A stretch of DNA of 64,000 bases from Chromobacterium paludis (lineage in GTDB: Bacteria > Pseudomonadota > Gammaproteobacteria > Burkholderiales > Chromobacteriaceae), in assembly GCF_008275125.1 (NCBI RefSeq), contig NZ_CP043473.1, positions 3,906,001 to 3,970,000 of the forward strand, read 5' to 3'. Shown here one piece after another: positions 39,736 to 47,772 of the stretch. The notes below the pieces were generated by a model. That model saw nothing but the letters and a program-made list of their open reading frames with translations. It did no database searches and had not been told where the DNA came from. Position numbers and translations under genes: made by a program. Each line of letters opens with the position of its first letter. The first letter of the stretch is position 1.

Positions 39736-40511
39736 TGGTTCGACAGCCCAAGATGAAGAAACGACTCCTGCAGGCCCTCTGCCTGTCCGCGCTGCTGTTG
39801 CCCGGCCTGGCCTATTACGCGGCCGACAGCGACGCGCTGTGGCGCATCGTCGGCGAGCAATGCGTGCCGGACCAGCAGGCCAAGGGGCAGCCGGCGCCTT
39901 GCGCCGAAGTGAAGCTGCCGCAAGGCGTGGCGGTGCTGAAGGACATCCACGGCGCGCTGCAATACCTGCTGATCCCCACCAGCCGCGTCAGCGGCATCGA
40001 AAGCCCCTTGCTGCTGCGCGCCGACGCGCCGGCCTATTGGCGCGAGGCCTGGCTGGCGCGCAGCTTCATGGACGCCAAGCGCGGCGCGCCCTTGCCGCGG
40101 CGCGCGGTGTCGTTGGCCATCAATTCGCCATACGGGCGCACGCAGAACCAGCTGCACATTCATATTTCCTGCGTGGACCGCACGGTGCGGCAGCAAGTGG
40201 ACGATGTGGACGACAGCCTGGGAACGGCCTGGCGGCAGCTGCCGGTGGAGCTGAAGGGCCACGCCTACTGGGCGCGCCGCGTCGATGCCGACGCCGACGG
40301 CAATCCGGCCGCCGATCCGTTCCGCCTGCTGGCCGACGGCTTGCCCGGCGCGCGCGAGGAAATGGACCGCTACGGCCTGGCATTGCTGCCGGCGAGCTTC
40401 ACGGATGGAGACGGCTTCGTCCTGCTGGCCACCCGCGCCGACATCCTGACGGCCAACCGGGCCTCGGCCGAGGAGCTGCAGGACCACGATTGCAGGATTC
40501 TGCAGCCATGA
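39735..40511 (+). CDS. cdh: CDP-diacylglycerol pyrophosphatase
   Basis: Hydrolyses CDP-diacylglycerol to phosphatidate and CMP. It has 258 residues with an N-terminal signal-anchor (RLLQALCLSALLLPGLAYYA). The HIT-like motif LHIHISC, with the catalytic His pair, is at about 139-145 after NSPYGRTQNQ. Conserved text includes WRIVGEQCVP and LLIPTSRVSGIESP. Starts at ATG 39735 (overlapping the previous stop as TGATG) or 39753 are both possible. The stop overlaps the Nudix gene start. Confidence 0.88.
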   Translation: MVRQPKMKKRLLQALCLSALLLPGLAYYAADSDALWRIVGEQCVPDQQAKGQPAPCAEVKLPQGVAVLKDIHGALQYLLIPTSRVSGIESPLLLRADAPAYWREAWLARSFMDAKRGAPLPRRAVSLAINSPYGRTQNQLHIHISCVDRTVRQQVDDVDDSLGTAWRQLPVELKGHAYWARRVDADADGNPAADPFRLLADGLPGAREEMDRYGLALLPASFTDGDGFVLLATRADILTANRASAEELQDHDCRILQP

Positions 40512-40948
40512 GCGCCAACAAGGCTTGCCCGCTGCTGCTGCAAGACGGCAAACTGCTTTGGTTCCGCCATCCCTTGGCCGGCTGCCAGCTGGTCAAAGGC
40601 ACGATAGAGCCGGGGGAGGGCGCGGCGGAGGCAGCCTTGCGCGAATTATCGGAAGAGGCCGGCATCCGCCATGCCCGCGCGACGCGCGATCTGGGCGAAT
40701 GGGCGTCCGGCTACCAGGGTCAGCGTTGGTCCTTCACTTTGTGCGAGGTCGACGCGCTTTTGCCCCAGGCCTGGACGCATTTTTGCGCCGACGACGGCGG
40801 GCTGCAGCTGAATTTCTTCTGGCATCCTCTGACGGCGGCCGCGCCGGCGGACAGCCATCCGCTGTATCATCGCGCCCTGGCCGAGGCGCGGCGCAGGCTG
40901 GCGGATGTTCCGCCGCCGCTAGCGCCGGGCGAGAAGGAGCGGATATGA
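40508..40948 (+). CDS. Nudix hydrolase
   Basis: 146 residues. The Nudix box G-x5-E-x7-R-E-x2-E-E-x-G is complete in KGTIEPGEGAAEAALRELSE (about 31-50) and EAG. The enzyme cleaves a nucleoside diphosphate linked to an unknown group. The ATG overlaps the cdh stop (ATGA), and the stop overlaps the glyoxalase start, so translation is coupled throughout. Confidence 0.93.
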   Translation: MSANKACPLLLQDGKLLWFRHPLAGCQLVKGTIEPGEGAAEAALRELSEEAGIRHARATRDLGEWASGYQGQRWSFTLCEVDALLPQAWTHFCADDGGLQLNFFWHPLTAAAPADSHPLYHRALAEARRRLADVPPPLAPGEKERI

Positions 40949-41337
40949 AGCAGAGTCTGGCGCTGGTGTCGCTGGTGGTGGCCGATTACGACGAGGCCAT
41001 CGCGTTTTTCGTCGGCAAGCTGGGGTTCGAATTGACCGAGGACAGCTACCAGGCCGAGCAGGACAAGCGCTGGGTGGTGGTGACGCCGCCGGGCTCGGCC
41101 GCCAGCCTGCTGCTGGCCCGGGCCAGCAGCGAGGTCCAGCGCGCGGCCATAGGCAATCAGGCCGGCGGCCGGGTGTGGCTGTTTTTGAATACCGATGATT
41201 TCTGGCGCGACTACGAGCGCTACCGCGCGGCCGGCGTGGAGTTCACCCGCCCGCCGCTGGAGCAGGACTACGGCACGGTGGCGGTGTTCCGCGACCTGTG
41301 CGGCAATCAGTGGGATTTGATTCAGCGTAAGGGCTGA
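40945..41337 (+). CDS. VOC (glyoxalase/bleomycin resistance) family protein
   Basis: 130 residues of the vicinal oxygen chelate superfamily with two beta-alpha-beta-beta-beta units: LVSLVVADYDEAIAFFVGKLGF (split at about 7-28) and FLNTDDFWRDYERYRAAGVEF (about 74-94). Metal ligands of the usual His/Glu type are not obvious in the first unit, so it may be a lyase-like or binding member. It is the last gene of the coupled row and is preceded by AAGGAG. Confidence 0.88.
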   Translation: MKQSLALVSLVVADYDEAIAFFVGKLGFELTEDSYQAEQDKRWVVVTPPGSAASLLLARASSEVQRAAIGNQAGGRVWLFLNTDDFWRDYERYRAAGVEFTRPPLEQDYGTVAVFRDLCGNQWDLIQRKG

Positions 41338-41419
41338 GCGCTTGCTTGAGAGTTTGCGAGTGTTGAATCCGCTGCGCGGATAGGGTCCCCAAAGATTGCG
41401 GATAGGCGTTGCAGCCGAC

Positions 41420-42196
41420 TTATTTCTTGCCCTTCGCCAAATCCGTCAGCACCCGCGACGCGGCGAACAGGCCGAAGCTGGCCGTCACCACCATGCCGGC
41501 GCCGAAGCCGGCGCAGGACAAGCCCTGCGGCCCGCGCGCCTCGCCGGCGTCGCAGGCCTGGGCCTGCGGGTAGACCAGTTGCTCCGTCGAATAGACGCAG
41601 GGCACGCCCATTTTCTTGCCGTCGCGGGCAAAGCCGTGATGGCGGCGCAGGTTGTAGCGCAGCTTGGACAACAGCGGGTCCTGGGTCACTTCGGACAGGT
41701 CCGCCAGCTTGATTTGGCTCGGGTCCATCTGGCCGCCGGCGCCGCCGGACACGATGAAGCGCTGGCGCTTGCGGGCGCACCAGGCCGCCATCGCCGTCTT
41801 CACCTTCAGGCTGTCTATGCAGTCCACGATGTAGTCGTAGCTCTGGCCCAGCATGGCGTCCATATTCTCTTCGGTGACGAAGTCTTCTATCTCCACCACC
41901 TCGCAGGCCGGGTTGATCGCTTTCACGCGCGCCGCCAGCGCCGTCACCTTGGCCATGCCGTACAGCGGGTCCAGCGCCGGCAGCTGGCGGTTGGTGTTGG
42001 ACTCGGCCACATTGTCCAGGTCTATCAGCGTGAGCTTGCCGATGGCGCTGCGCGCCAGCGCCTCCACCACCCAAGAGCCGACGCCGCCCACGCCCACCAC
42101 GCAGACATGGGCGCGGCGGAAGCGCGAGAGCGCGTCGTCGCCGTAGAGGCGGGCAATGCCGCCGAAGCGGCGGTCTAGATCGGCAGTGTGGTCCAT
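41420..42196 (-). CDS. tcdA: tRNA threonylcarbamoyladenosine dehydratase TcdA
   Basis: E1-like ATP-dependent enzyme that cyclises t6A37 of tRNAs to ct6A. It has 258 residues with RRFGGIARLYGDDAL at the start, the nucleotide-binding VGVGGVGSWVVEALAR (about 34-49), LTLIDLDNVAESNTNRQ (about 56-72) and the DYIVDCIDS motif (about 120-128). It is monocistronic on the minus strand and convergent with the glyoxalase gene. Confidence 0.95.
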   Translation of the reverse strand: MDHTADLDRRFGGIARLYGDDALSRFRRAHVCVVGVGGVGSWVVEALARSAIGKLTLIDLDNVAESNTNRQLPALDPLYGMAKVTALAARVKAINPACEVVEIEDFVTEENMDAMLGQSYDYIVDCIDSLKVKTAMAAWCARKRQRFIVSGGAGGQMDPSQIKLADLSEVTQDPLLSKLRYNLRRHHGFARDGKKMGVPCVYSTEQLVYPQAQACDAGEARGPQGLSCAGFGAGMVVTASFGLFAASRVLTDLAKGKK

Positions 42197-42338
42197 CGGG
42201 TCTTACCTGGGCGCGGAAAAAAACGGCCAAGGATAACCAAGCTGCCGCCGCCATGCCAGCCCCCTTGTCGTTTCCGGGCGGCGCTGTGGCGTTTCTGGCC
42301 GGCGTGAAGATTTTTTTACAATCCAAGGTCTTGATTGA

Positions 42339-42367
42339 TTGGAACCTTTTTCGATTGGCCGTATCTT
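42339..42367 (+). promoter_or_regulatory. Candidate promoter of the small Cys-rich gene
   Basis: TTGGAA (42339-42344) and TATCTT (42362-42367) with a 17-base spacer lie in an AT-rich patch about 100 bases before the next coding start. Confidence 0.45.
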
Positions 42368-42470
42368 GATGATTACGCGTCAGGATTTTCCGGCGCGTGT
42401 TGCGGGACCGGCAAGAATGGCGTTAGGCGATTCCTCTGCCGGCCAACTCTCAGTTCTAGGGAGATGTCCG

Positions 42471-42695
42471 ATGAAGCAGCAAAGATTCGATATTGATTTG
42501 GACAAGCACTACAACGCCACCGTGGTGATCGCCTGCGAGGAGTGCGGGCGCGAGACCCGGATGCATCTGAAGACCCTGCTACCCGATCATGCCTTGCGCT
42601 GCGCTTGCGGCGCGGACATCTCGATGGGCGGGCCCGACATCCAGAAAGCTGAACGCCAGGCCGACGCCATCCGCCAATCCTATCGCATCCATTAA
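42471..42695 (+). CDS. Small Cys-rich protein, possibly zinc-binding
   Basis: 74 residues starting MKQQRFDIDLDKHYN, with GGGAG 7 bases before the ATG. A CEEC pair (about 22-25) and a CAC pair (about 44-46) could form a zinc ribbon. The C-terminus is a charged helix ending in SYRIH. No family was recognised. The in-frame stretch upstream to 42339 lacks a ribosome binding site and conserved character and covers the candidate promoter. It ends before a bidirectional terminator. Confidence 0.7.
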   Translation: MKQQRFDIDLDKHYNATVVIACEECGRETRMHLKTLLPDHALRCACGADISMGGPDIQKAERQADAIRQSYRIH

Positions 42696-42783
42696 GCGCT
42701 TTTTGCTGACAATCCGTTGATTCTCCCGCCGGTTCGGCCGGCTCATCCAGGTTCCCCACCTGCGCGCGCGAGCGCAAGCGAAA

Positions 42784-42814
42784 ACGGCGGCCCCAGCGGC
42801 CGCCGTCGGTTTTT
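42784..42814. terminator. Bidirectional terminator
   Basis: A 9-bp stem ACGGCGGCC / GGCCGCCGT with a 5-base loop has A residues on its left and CGGTTTTT on its right. It can serve the plus-strand Cys-rich gene and the convergent minus-strand darcynin-like gene. Confidence 0.85.
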
Positions 42815-43149
42815 CAGCGCGCCAGCTGCGCGTCGTAATCGCGGAAGCCTTCCTCCACCGCCGGGATGATGTCGACGAACTCGAAATAGGGTTCGGTCAC
42901 CACCTTGCTGTCGCGCAGCGCGTCTATCAGATAGTAGAAAGCCGGCACCGACTCGGTCTCGAACATCGCCACATCGCTGCAGCGCGTGGTGAAGGCCTCG
43001 GCGTCGAACCAGCGCATGCGCACCTCGGGATAGCGCGCATAGATGGGCTTCAGCGTATCTTCCTCAAAGCGGCTGCGTTCCGGCCGACTCAGCCGCAGCC
43101 AGTTGGGGTGGACGCGCAGCAGCGCGAAGAAAGTCATGGTCTTGGACAT
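42814..43149 (-). CDS. Darcynin-like family protein
   Basis: 111 residues starting MSKTMTFFALLRVHPNWLRLS at ATG 43149. The ferredoxin-like alpha/beta pattern and the motifs WLRLSRPERSRFEEDTLKPI (about 19-38), RWFDAEAF and YFEFVDIIPAVEEG resemble darcynin, a small bacterial family of unknown function. An upstream in-frame extension into the intergenic region is not conserved. It is divergent from the tetR gene with 100 bases between, so it may be a target of that regulator. Confidence 0.7.
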   Translation of the reverse strand: MSKTMTFFALLRVHPNWLRLSRPERSRFEEDTLKPIYARYPEVRMRWFDAEAFTTRCSDVAMFETESVPAFYYLIDALRDSKVVTEPYFEFVDIIPAVEEGFRDYDAQLAR

Positions 43150-43249
43150 GATGGGTTCCAGTAGGGAAAAGGACTGGGCGGGCCGGCTCCGCTCAGCGCT
43201 TAATGTAAGGCGGCTTGCGGCGCGCGGAAACTCGTGTTTAGCTTGAGCG

Positions 43250-43855
43250 ATGTCCACGATTCCGCAGCCGCGCAAAGCGCCGCGCCAAGCCCGCTCCCGC
43301 CATGCCGTGGCCGCCATCCTGGAGGCGGCGGCTCGCATTCTGGCGCGAGACGGCTATGCCGCGTTCAATACCAACCGCGTCGCCGAGGAGGCCGGCGTCG
43401 GCATCGGCTCGCTTTACCAGTACTTTCCCAATAAGCAGGCGCTGGTCGCCGCCCTGCATCGCCGCCATGGCGAAGGGACGCTGGCGACGCTGGATCATGC
43501 GCTGGCGGCAAGCGCCGGCCAGCCGCCGCGCGGCAGGCTGGCGGCCATGGTGGACGCCGTGTTGGCGCTGCATAGGCGCGAGCTGGGCCTGCACCGGGTG
43601 CTGGAGCGCGAATGGCCGGCCTTCGACGAGCCGCCGGCCAGCAATCCCTTGGACGCCGCGCTGCGCGCGCGGATAGCGGGCTGGCTGGCCGAATCCGGCC
43701 TGGACCCGGCCAAAGCCGGCACGCTGCTGCGCATGGCGGACAGCCTGACGCATGGCCTGCTGCTGGACGGCGAGCCGGAGGCCGAGCCGCTGGAACACAC
43801 GATTACCGACGCGCTGGCAGGCTTCCTGGGCCTGCCGGCGCGGCAAGCCACTTAA
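43250..43855 (+). CDS. TetR family transcriptional regulator
   Basis: 201 residues. The N-terminal helix-turn-helix domain (about 14-62) reads AILEAAARILARDGYAAF, then TNRVAEEAGVGIGSLYQYFP, the TetR signature. The C-terminal ligand domain is variable. It precedes ltaE by 13 bases and diverges from the darcynin-like gene, so it probably controls one or both. No clear palindromic operator was found in the 100-base gap. Confidence 0.93.
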   Translation: MSTIPQPRKAPRQARSRHAVAAILEAAARILARDGYAAFNTNRVAEEAGVGIGSLYQYFPNKQALVAALHRRHGEGTLATLDHALAASAGQPPRGRLAAMVDAVLALHRRELGLHRVLEREWPAFDEPPASNPLDAALRARIAGWLAESGLDPAKAGTLLRMADSLTHGLLLDGEPEAEPLEHTITDALAGFLGLPARQAT

Positions 43856-43868
43856 GGAGAAGCCAGAC

Positions 43869-44897
43869 ATGCAGCGGATAGACCTGCGCAGCGACACCGT
43901 GACCCAACCGACCCCGGCCATGCGCCAGGCCATGTTCGACGCCCCGCTGGGCGACGATTGCTACGGCGACGACCCCACCGTGCTGAAGCTGGAAGCGCTG
44001 GCCGCCGACACGCTGGGCAAGGAGGCCGCGCTGTTCGTGCCCAGCGGCACCTTCGGCAACCAGCTGGCCCTGTTCACCCACTGCCGCCGCGGCGACGAGG
44101 TGATCGTCGAGGACAACAGCCACATCGTCTGGCACGAGGCCGGCGCGGCGGCGGTGATCGCCGGCGCCCATCTGCGCACCATCGAAGGCGTCAACGGCCT
44201 GATGGCGGTGGAACAGATCGAGCGCCGCATTCGCGTCGGCGACGACATCCACGAACCGCGCACCGGCCTGATCTGCCTGGAAAACGCCCACAGCAACGGC
44301 CGCGTCTTGCCGCTGGCCGCCATGGCCGACACCGCCGCGCTGGCGCGCGAATACGGCGTGCCGGTGCATCTGGACGGCGCGCGCGTGTTCAACGCCGCCG
44401 CCAGCCTGGGCTGCGACGTGCGAGAAGTGGTCCACCACGTGGACAGCGTGATGTTCTGCCTGTCCAAGGGACTGGCCGCGCCGGTGGGCTCCATGCTGGC
44501 CGGGCGCAAGGATTTCATCGAACAGGCGCGCCGCAAGCGCAAGCTGATGGGCGGCGGCCTGCGCCAGGCCGGCGTGCTGGCCGCGCCGGGCATTCTGGCG
44601 CTGACCGAGATGGCGCCGCGCCTGCATGAAGACCACGCCAACGCCCGCTATCTGGCCGAAGGCCTGGCCAAGCTGCCCTGCGTGGACATCAACCCGGCCG
44701 ACACCCACATCAACCTGGTATGGTTCCGCTTCAACGCCGAGATAGACTCTGCCGAACTGATGGCCGCGCTGGAAGAGGCCGGCTTCCTGGCCAATCCGCC
44801 GCACATGGGCATGATGCGCCTGGTCACCCATTGGCAGGTCAGCCGCGCCGACATCGACCGCCTGCTGGAGGTGATGCAGCGCGTGCTTTGCGATTGA
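43869..44897 (+). CDS. ltaE: Low-specificity L-threonine aldolase
   Basis: PLP enzyme cleaving L-threonine or L-allo-threonine to glycine and acetaldehyde. It has 342 residues starting MQRIDLRSDTVTQPTPAMR. The PLP Lys lies in FCLSKGLAAPVGS (about 201), and HLDGARVFNAA (about 167-177) carries the Asp/Arg pair that binds the cofactor. An AAGGAG overlapping the tetR stop serves the ATG at 43869. It is cotranscribed with tetR. Confidence 0.94.
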   Translation: MQRIDLRSDTVTQPTPAMRQAMFDAPLGDDCYGDDPTVLKLEALAADTLGKEAALFVPSGTFGNQLALFTHCRRGDEVIVEDNSHIVWHEAGAAAVIAGAHLRTIEGVNGLMAVEQIERRIRVGDDIHEPRTGLICLENAHSNGRVLPLAAMADTAALAREYGVPVHLDGARVFNAAASLGCDVREVVHHVDSVMFCLSKGLAAPVGSMLAGRKDFIEQARRKRKLMGGGLRQAGVLAAPGILALTEMAPRLHEDHANARYLAEGLAKLPCVDINPADTHINLVWFRFNAEIDSAELMAALEEAGFLANPPHMGMMRLVTHWQVSRADIDRLLEVMQRVLCD

Positions 44898-45242
44898 TCG
44901 CGCCGCAGCGGCGATAACCGTTAGGCAGGGCAACGGGAGCGGGCCGCATGCGTTTGAAGGGGCTCGCGTTGCAGGCGGCCGCTGCGACCTGCCGCTCGTT
45001 ACCAAGGCCGGCATGCTCAACACATTGAAGGCGGCGGAGCGGGAACGCCTCGATGGCGCGCGGCATCAAGCTAGGCCAGTTGGACCAGCTGGACAGCGCG
45101 CTGTACGCGGCCTTCAATAAGGACACGCCGCCGGAGGTCATCGCCCGCTTCAAAGCTGCGGCGGCGGGGGTGCGGTGATTTGGCAGCGGCGCGCGCCGGT
45201 GCTACTCTCGCCGCCATTCTTTGATTTCTTATCCACAGCGCC
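44898..45242. other. Intergenic region with a possible gene remnant and a DnaA-box-like site
   Basis: 345 bases between ltaE and the S9 peptidase gene. The first 150 bases are GC-rich with no supportable gene. A 42-codon frame at 45053-45178 may be a decayed gene end and is listed separately. A perfect DnaA-box sequence TTATCCACA (45229-45237) lies 5 bases before the peptidase ATG. No ribosome binding site of normal strength is seen in front of that ATG. Confidence 0.5.
45053..45178 (+). pseudogene. Possible remnant of a solute-binding protein gene
   Basis: An in-frame stretch of 41 residues ends KDTPPEVIARFKAAAAGVR. The pattern 'ALYAAFNKDTPPEVIARF' recalls the C-terminal part of amino-acid-type periplasmic binding proteins (FSKDTP-x-ELVARF). 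No ribosome binding site or upstream domain was found, so if real it is a truncated relic. Weak evidence. Confidence 0.28.
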
Positions 45243-47276
45243 ATGACCCCGTCCCAAGACCCCCACGCCTGGCTGGAAAGCCTGGATTCCAAACGCGCCG
45301 CCGCCTGGGTGGCGGAGCAGAACGCCCGCACCGAGGGCGTGCTGGACGCCGATCCGCGTTTTGACGGCCTGAAGGCCGACATCCTGGCCCATCTGCGCGA
45401 CACGCGGCAGATTCCATACTTCGCCGAGCACGCCGGCTGGCTGTACAACTTCCATCAGGACGAGGCGCATCCGCGCGGCATTTACCGCCGCTCCACCCTG
45501 GACGACTACCGCGCCGGCAGCCAGGACTGGCAGACGGTGCTGGACATAGACGCCTTGGCCGACGCCGACGGCAAGGACTGGTATTTGGACGGCGTGTCCC
45601 ACTGCACCGTGATGCCGGAGCGGGCGCTGGTGCATTTGACCAACGGCGGCGGCGACGCCACCGTGGCGCGCGAATACGATGTCGAAGCGCGGCGCTGGGT
45701 GGAGGGCGGCTTCAGCTTCCCGGAAGGCAAGAACCACATCGCCTGGCGCGATCCGGACAGCGCCTTCGTCTGCCCCGGTTGGAAGGGCGCGCCGCTGACC
45801 CGCGCCGGCTACCCGCGCGAGGTGTGGCTGGTGGAGCGGGGCGAAGACGGCCAGCACGGCTGGACCCAGCTGTTCGCCGCGCCGGAAGACGCGATGATGA
45901 CCGCGGCCTGGCGCTTCCTGGACAGCGACGGCAGCGCGCTGGACTTGGCCGAGGTGTCCGACGGTTTTTACCGCAAAACCTATTACCTGATAGACGGCGG
46001 CTTGGCGCTGCACGCGCTGCCGCTGCCGCCCAAGGCGGAGATCGAGGCCTATATCGCCGGCGATTTCATCGTCAAGCTGGCGGAAGACTGGGCCTGGCAA
46101 GGCGCGAACTATCCCAGCGGCAGCCTGCTGGCGGTGAGCCTGGCCGGCCTGCTGGGCGAGGGCCCTGCGCCGCAGACCTTGCAAGCGCCCGAGCCGCGGC
46201 TGGCGGTGGCGATGGTGGAAACCACACGCAGCCGGCTGCTGGTCAACCTGCTGGACAACGTCAAAAGCCGCATGCTGTGCTTCGCCAAGCAGGACGGCGA
46301 GTGGGTGCGCCAGCCGCTGAGCCTGCCGGAGGACGGCGTGATCGAAATCGCCGACCAGCCGTGGCAGAGCGACGTGCTGTACTACAGCTACAGCGACTTC
46401 CTGACGCCCTGCGGCCTGTACCGTCTGGATCTGGAAAACGGCGCGAGCGAATGCCTGCGCCGCCAGCCGGAGGCCTTCGACCCTGCGCCCTATGTGGCCG
46501 AGCAGTGGCAGGCCACGGCGCCGGACGGCGAGCAAATCCCCTATTTCGTAGTGCGTCGGCGCGACGCGCCCTTCGATGGCTCCACGCCGACCTTGCTGTA
46601 CGGCTACGGCGGCTTCGAGGTGCCGATGCTGCCGTATTACATCGAAAACTTCGGCCCGCACTGGCTGGCCCAGGGCGGCGCCTTCGTGCTGGCCTGCATC
46701 CGCGGCGGCGGCGAGTTCGGCCCGCATTGGCACCAGGCGGCGCAGGGGCCCAAGCGGCAGGTCAGCTTCGACGACTTCATCGCGGTGGCGGAAGACCTGA
46801 TGGACCGCCAGCTGACCTCGCCGGCCAAGCTGGCGATAGAGGGCGGCAGCAACGGCGGCCTCTTGGTGGGCGCGGCGATGGCGCAGCGGCCGGAATTGTT
46901 CCAGGCCGTGGTGTGCGAGGTGCCGCTGCTGGACATGCTGCGCTACACCGAGCTATTGGCCGGCGCCAGCTGGATAGACGAGTACGGCGACCCGGAAGAC
47001 GAAGCCGAGCGCGAAGCGCTGGCGGCCTACTCGCCGTATCACCATCTGCGCGCCGACGCGCGCTACCCGCTGGCCCTGTTCACCACCAGCGCCAGCGATG
47101 ACCGCGTGCATCCCGGCCACGCGCGCAAGATGGTGGCGCGCCTGCGCGAGCTGGGCCACGACGCGCTGTTCTACGAAACCGATGGCGGCGGGCACGCCGG
47201 CAACGCCGGCCAGGAAGACACGGCGAAGGAGCTGGCGCGGGTGCTGGTGTATCTGTACCAGCGGCTGATGGACTGA
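45243..47276 (+). CDS. Prolyl oligopeptidase family protein (S9A)
   Basis: 677-residue serine peptidase with an N-terminal beta-propeller and a C-terminal alpha/beta hydrolase domain. The catalytic Ser is in EGGSNGGLLVG (Ser536), Asp is in SASDDRVHPGH (Asp619 or 620) and His is in GGGHAG (His651). TLLYGYGGFEVP (about 445-456) and ACIRGGGEFGPHWH (about 482-495) are typical of the S9A group. There is no signal peptide, so it probably acts in the cytoplasm on short peptides, downstream of an importer such as Opp. Confidence 0.93.
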   Translation: MTPSQDPHAWLESLDSKRAAAWVAEQNARTEGVLDADPRFDGLKADILAHLRDTRQIPYFAEHAGWLYNFHQDEAHPRGIYRRSTLDDYRAGSQDWQTVLDIDALADADGKDWYLDGVSHCTVMPERALVHLTNGGGDATVAREYDVEARRWVEGGFSFPEGKNHIAWRDPDSAFVCPGWKGAPLTRAGYPREVWLVERGEDGQHGWTQLFAAPEDAMMTAAWRFLDSDGSALDLAEVSDGFYRKTYYLIDGGLALHALPLPPKAEIEAYIAGDFIVKLAEDWAWQGANYPSGSLLAVSLAGLLGEGPAPQTLQAPEPRLAVAMVETTRSRLLVNLLDNVKSRMLCFAKQDGEWVRQPLSLPEDGVIEIADQPWQSDVLYYSYSDFLTPCGLYRLDLENGASECLRRQPEAFDPAPYVAEQWQATAPDGEQIPYFVVRRRDAPFDGSTPTLLYGYGGFEVPMLPYYIENFGPHWLAQGGAFVLACIRGGGEFGPHWHQAAQGPKRQVSFDDFIAVAEDLMDRQLTSPAKLAIEGGSNGGLLVGAAMAQRPELFQAVVCEVPLLDMLRYTELLAGASWIDEYGDPEDEAEREALAAYSPYHHLRADARYPLALFTTSASDDRVHPGHARKMVARLRELGHDALFYETDGGGHAGNAGQEDTAKELARVLVYLYQRLMD

Positions 47277-47323
47277 CGACGCTGGGATCGCGCCCGCCCC
47301 GGCAGGCCCAGGGGGAGGAACCG

Positions 47324-47706
47324 TCATCGGTAGGATGAGCAGGCCACCGGCTTCTTGAAACCGTATTGCAGGAATTGTTCGCTGGCGTCTGAGACGGCGC
47401 GACTGGCTAGGCGCGCGATATCGGTCATGCCTACCCCACTCATGGCGCAGCGGTCGCTATCTGGATAGCGGCTAGGTCCCATCTGGGCGGCATAGCCGAC
47501 GTCGCTGTCGTCCGCGGGCATTGCGCATGGTGATGGCCAGGGGCTGGCCGTCGGGAGACTGCAGAGCGCTGCTGATGGAGACGGCTGGGCAAATCGGTCT
47601 TGGCGAGACGAGCGTCGGCATCCGCGTCTGTCGCAGGGGCCGCGCGGGCAAGACTGCACGCGCGCAGCAAGAGGCCGAACGCGTATCCGGATAACTTAAG
47701 CTGCAT
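47324..47706 (-). pseudogene. Frameshifted small secreted-protein gene
   Basis: Three short frames on the minus strand join into one plausible protein. The first is a signal-peptide-like start MQLKLSGYAFGLLLRACSLA (from 47706). The second contains SISSALQSPDGQPLAITMRN in the next frame. The third, in the remaining frame, runs DDSDVGYAAQMGPSRYPDSD to the end KKPVACSSYR with a stop at 47324. Both shifts go in the same direction. Neither piece alone looks like a gene. The original function is unknown. Confidence 0.45.
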
Positions 47707-47772
47707 GGCATGATTCTGTGCGTGGAGGAATAGGCTGCGCCGCGGCCTGCCAGGTCGCGGCGCAGCCGGGAC

